Positions 61,347 through 64,000 of a DNA stretch of 64,000 nt are shown piece after piece (within the stretch, counting starts at the first letter, position 1; every line of letters starts with the position of its first letter). Below the pieces are notes generated by a model, which saw only the letters and a program-made list of their open reading frames with translations, searched no databases and was not told the DNA's origin. Origin of the DNA: CAYWLQ01 sp964458775. GTDB taxonomy: Bacteria > Myxococcota_A > Polyangia > JAAYKL01. The position numbers and the translations under genes are program-made. The stretch is taken from contig CAYWLQ010000009.1 in NCBI GenBank assembly GCA_964458775.1, positions 1 to 64,000 of the forward strand. Direction: 5' to 3'.

Positions 61347-61561
61347 TTTATCACCTCATTATCGGTTTAGTAGCAAATTCTACAGCCATTATACCCGCAA
61401 AGAGAACAAAAGAGAACCGCACATTGTATAAATATAAATGGGTACAAGTTACATAATGCACACATGCAAAATATGACTTTTCAACCGACAATCATTAAAA
61501 AAACGGCTTCGGTTTATCCGTGTAATTGTGTTCTATTTGTGCATGTGTCACAATGCGCTTT

Positions 61562-62920
61562 ATGAAGCGTCTTCTTGTAGTTGATGACGAAGAATCTATT
61601 AGGCTGACCCTATCCTCAATGCTTGAGAGAAAAGGCTACAGTGTTACAACCGTTAGTTCCGGAGCTTTGGCTCTGGAAAAGCTCGGCCAAGACACCTTTG
61701 ATGCTGTTTTGACAGACGTTCGTATGCCTGACATGGACGGGATTACGTTAACAAAAGAGATTATTTCTAAAAACCTTCCGGTCACAGTAATTGCAATGTC
61801 GGCTTACGGTTCGGTGGAAAATGCAGTGGAAGCTATGAAAGCCGGCGCTTATGATTATATAACCAAGCCGTTTAAGACAGACGAAGTTTTGCTAACTCTT
61901 ATGAAAGCGGATGAACGAGAAAGGCTTAAACGTGAAAATGCCTTTTTAAAAGCCGAATTGGGTGAGTCAGTTGCTTCCAGATGCATTGTCGGCCAATCAG
62001 AATCGATGACCCGATTGTTTAAATTGATTTCTAAAATAGCAGACTATAAATCTACAGTATTAATTACAGGGGAATCGGGCACAGGCAAAGAGTTGGTTGC
62101 CAGAGCGCTTCACAACAGTTCATCAAGAGCAAACAAACCATTTGTGGCGGTCAACTGCGGTGCTATTCCTGAAACCCTGTTGGAATCAGAGCTGTTCGGA
62201 TATAAAAAAGGCGCATTTACAGATGCTCAGCAAGACAAAACCGGAATTTTTGCTGAAGCTGAAGGGGGCACACTTCTTTTGGATGAAATAGGAGAGCTTC
62301 CTCTACCGCTTCAGGTTAAGCTTCTTAGGGTTTTGCAAGAGGGAACAATCCGAAGAGTTGGAGATACCAAGGACATTAACGTGAATGTTCGTGTGGTTGC
62401 TGCTACCATTCGAGATTTGTCCTTTGAAGTACAAGAAGGAAGATTTCGAGAGGATTTATTTTACAGGTTAAATGTTCTGCCGGTTCATATTCCTCCTTTG
62501 CGCGAACGAGCCGGAGATATTGTTCTTCTTATTAAGCATTTTATAGATCATCATAATCGTAAACTTGGCCGTAACGTTAATGGATTTTCTCCGGAGGCTG
62601 AAAGAGTCCTGTTATCCTATAACTGGCCCGGCAACGTCAGGGAACTTGAAAATACCATTGAAAGAGCGGTGGTATTATGTGAGGGAGACAGAATTGCTGT
62701 AGAGGATTTGCCTGAAAGAATTAGAGGATTCCAAAATTCAACCCATACTGTGTTTTCCGATAGCGAAATATCTATCAAAAAAGCTGTGAGAATTATGGAA
62801 AAAGAACTCATCAGTCGAGCTCTGAGAAAAACAGGCGGCAATCGAACTCTTGCTGCAAAGCATTTAGAAATTAGTCATCGAGCTTTGCTTTACAAAATCA
62901 AGAGTTACGGTTTGGAATAG
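61562..62920 (+). CDS. NtrC-family sigma-54-dependent response regulator
   Basis: 452 residues from ATG 61562 (earlier ATGs would add a Cys-rich non-conserved leader; no clear ribosome-binding site). Receiver domain with Asp52 (LTDVRMPDMDG) and KPF, AAA+ domain with Walker A GESGTGKE, GAFTDA loop for sigma-54 contact, Walker B LLLDEIGELP, and R-finger region LFYRLNVLPVHIPPLRER, then a Fis-type HTH (GNRTLAAKHLEISHRALLYKIK). All key residues are intact. Activates sigma-54 promoters after phosphorylation, probably by the downstream histidine kinase. Confidence 0.93.
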   Translation: MKRLLVVDDEESIRLTLSSMLERKGYSVTTVSSGALALEKLGQDTFDAVLTDVRMPDMDGITLTKEIISKNLPVTVIAMSAYGSVENAVEAMKAGAYDYITKPFKTDEVLLTLMKADERERLKRENAFLKAELGESVASRCIVGQSESMTRLFKLISKIADYKSTVLITGESGTGKELVARALHNSSSRANKPFVAVNCGAIPETLLESELFGYKKGAFTDAQQDKTGIFAEAEGGTLLLDEIGELPLPLQVKLLRVLQEGTIRRVGDTKDINVNVRVVAATIRDLSFEVQEGRFREDLFYRLNVLPVHIPPLRERAGDIVLLIKHFIDHHNRKLGRNVNGFSPEAERVLLSYNWPGNVRELENTIERAVVLCEGDRIAVEDLPERIRGFQNSTHTVFSDSEISIKKAVRIMEKELISRALRKTGGNRTLAAKHLEISHRALLYKIKSYGLE

Positions 62921-62973
62921 CAGATACAAAAAGAACAGCGGCATTATAGCTGGTAACAAAGCGGAATAAAAAA

Positions 62974-64000
62974 ATGCAGCGAAAACCCTTCGCAACAATA
63001 ACACAGGATGGAATAGTAAACAGCATCAATTACGAAGCAGTTGTTACACTTGGCATTCCTGCTGATTCGCTTGTAGGAAACTCAATACTTTCACACCTTA
63101 TCGAACCTCACAGGCTGAGATTTGAATGCGAGTTGTCGGCAGTTCTAAATGAAACTGAACAATATGGAAAAGCTTACTGCACGGTAGTAGGGGCAGACGG
63201 AGTGGGGCGCAAGCTGAGCTTTGCGATGACGTCAAATAAGGACGGAACGGCGGATCTTGTAATTCTTCCATATCGCTCACCCAATTCCTATCAAGGTTCA
63301 TTTATTACTTCTCTATTTGATTCGGGACGTATTCTTCCTGTAGCAAAACATATTTTGTCAATAATAAGAAAAGCTGCAACCAAGGAAGAGCTTCTTACAG
63401 ACGGTCTAAAAATTCTTGCAGAAGCGGTCGGTGCTGACGGGGGGGCAATATTGGAGTGGGAAAGCATTCGCGAAAACGCACCCGCCTTAACGATCGGAAA
63501 CTTTGATAACTCCCATTTGGCCGGAGTTTTTCGCTCTGCGATTATGGCAAGACTTACTCGCGGTGATGTTGTTGTAAAAGAAACCTCGCTGGACGGAAGT
63601 GATTCCAGCGCGTGTCTTTTAATTATGCCTCTTTTAACCGGACCGGTTCCTTTTGGAGTTGTGTTGCTTCAAATAGCCAGAGATACGGAATTGGTTCCGG
63701 AAGAACAACAGGGACTGGTTGTTTTGGGCGAAATAATGGGACTTGGAGTTAAAGCGCTGACGTCAGCTCCTAAGCATCGTCAAGTTCGATCTTATTATAG
63801 CAATGATAATGAGGCTTCTTTAGCGCTTGGAAGACTATCTTCCGGATTTACACACGAGATAAACAATGCAGCGACTATTCTTAGAAATAACATAGAACAA
63901 GTACTCCGCAAAGGAGACATGATAAATGCTACTACCGAGACAGCAGTAAAAGATTCTTTGAGTGCGCTGGAAACTATGCATGATTTAACTCAAGCGCTTA
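62974..64000 (+). CDS. Sensor histidine kinase, partial (cut by window end)
   Basis: Open frame from ATG 62974 to the end of the window, 342 codons seen and no stop. Order: PAS-like N-terminal domain (ATITQDGIVNSINYEAVVTLGI), a GAF-like domain (~130-270: ILAEAVGADGGAILEWES, LLIMPLLTGPVPFGVVLLQIA) and the start of the dimerisation domain with the phospho-His motif (LGRLSSGFTHEINNAATILRNN). No TM, so cytosolic. It lies 53 bp after the NtrC-type regulator and is probably its NtrB-like partner. The ATP-binding domain is beyond the window. Confidence 0.85.
   Translation, partial: MQRKPFATITQDGIVNSINYEAVVTLGIPADSLVGNSILSHLIEPHRLRFECELSAVLNETEQYGKAYCTVVGADGVGRKLSFAMTSNKDGTADLVILPYRSPNSYQGSFITSLFDSGRILPVAKHILSIIRKAATKEELLTDGLKILAEAVGADGGAILEWESIRENAPALTIGNFDNSHLAGVFRSAIMARLTRGDVVVKETSLDGSDSSACLLIMPLLTGPVPFGVVLLQIARDTELVPEEQQGLVVLGEIMGLGVKALTSAPKHRQVRSYYSNDNEASLALGRLSSGFTHEINNAATILRNNIEQVLRKGDMINATTETAVKDSLSALETMHDLTQAL

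Noticed and set aside
61003..61431. Plus-strand frame coding a Ser-Ala repeat
   Set aside because: Mirror of the Asp-repeat lipoprotein on the minus strand; no ribosome-binding site and starts inside the repeat.

Overview
The window looks like chromosome from a Gram-negative bacterium of the former Deltaproteobacteria (Myxococcota or a relative). Evidence: a BamA and Skp pair, several outer-membrane beta-barrels, many Cys-anchored lipoproteins with long Asp/Ala linkers, Hanks-type Ser/Thr kinases ending in PEGA or TPR domains, and a short OPX/beta-barrel polysaccharide exporter of the Myxococcus type. The base composition is rather AT-rich, which is unusual for classical myxobacteria, so the placement is inference. 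No insertion sequence, phage or CRISPR array was found.

Layout. 1-25.4 kb is a surface-polysaccharide region. It begins with a beta-helix lipoprotein, two GT-C-type membrane proteins, a Wzx flippase, a DUF6492 protein, an AlgD-like GDP-mannose dehydrogenase and GT4 glycosyltransferases. A long leftward array (about 24.3 to 10.7 kb) follows: pseudo-receiver/coiled-coil protein, initiating sugar-phosphate transferase (EpsZ/WcaJ type), a P-loop-less BY-kinase-like protein, a GH9-like lipoprotein, a Wzz-type co-polymerase, a short OPX lipoprotein, a beta-barrel, a 69-residue membrane protein, a Wzy/ligase-type polymerase and a GT4 transferase. Together these make a nearly complete Wzx/Wzy pathway: priming, assembly, flipping, polymerisation and export. 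A phosphopantetheinyl transferase closes the region.

25.4-35.4 kb holds a PEGA Ser/Thr kinase overlapping a fused pyrB-pyrI gene, a 641-bp gene-free stretch with DnaA-box-like sites, an ECF sigma/anti-sigma pair with two exported proteins, and a Zn-ribbon pseudokinase-PEGA gene followed by a TPR-PEGA gene. 35.5-42 kb holds tpx, a DegP-type protease, a GT-C-like membrane protein, a Cys/Asp-rich lipoprotein and an outer-membrane protein. 42-46.2 kb holds a HARE-HTH/Mrr-like protein followed by a tandem pseudokinase-kinase-TM-TPR receptor.

46.3-64 kb is mostly core: an RpoD/RpoS-like sigma factor with a small coupled ORF, a metallopeptidase-like protein, tRNA-Gly(GCC), rpsT (TTG start), holA, a YwqK-repeat lipoprotein, glycerate 2-kinase with hrcA, a CheY-like receiver, skp-bamA, a B12/radical-SAM protein, a lipoprotein with an extreme Asp repeat, and an NtrC-type regulator followed by its probable histidine kinase, cut by the window edge. 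The most unusual themes are the repeated use of degenerate signalling enzymes (two pseudokinases, a pseudo-receiver, a P-loop-less BY-kinase-like protein) and the composite exporter.
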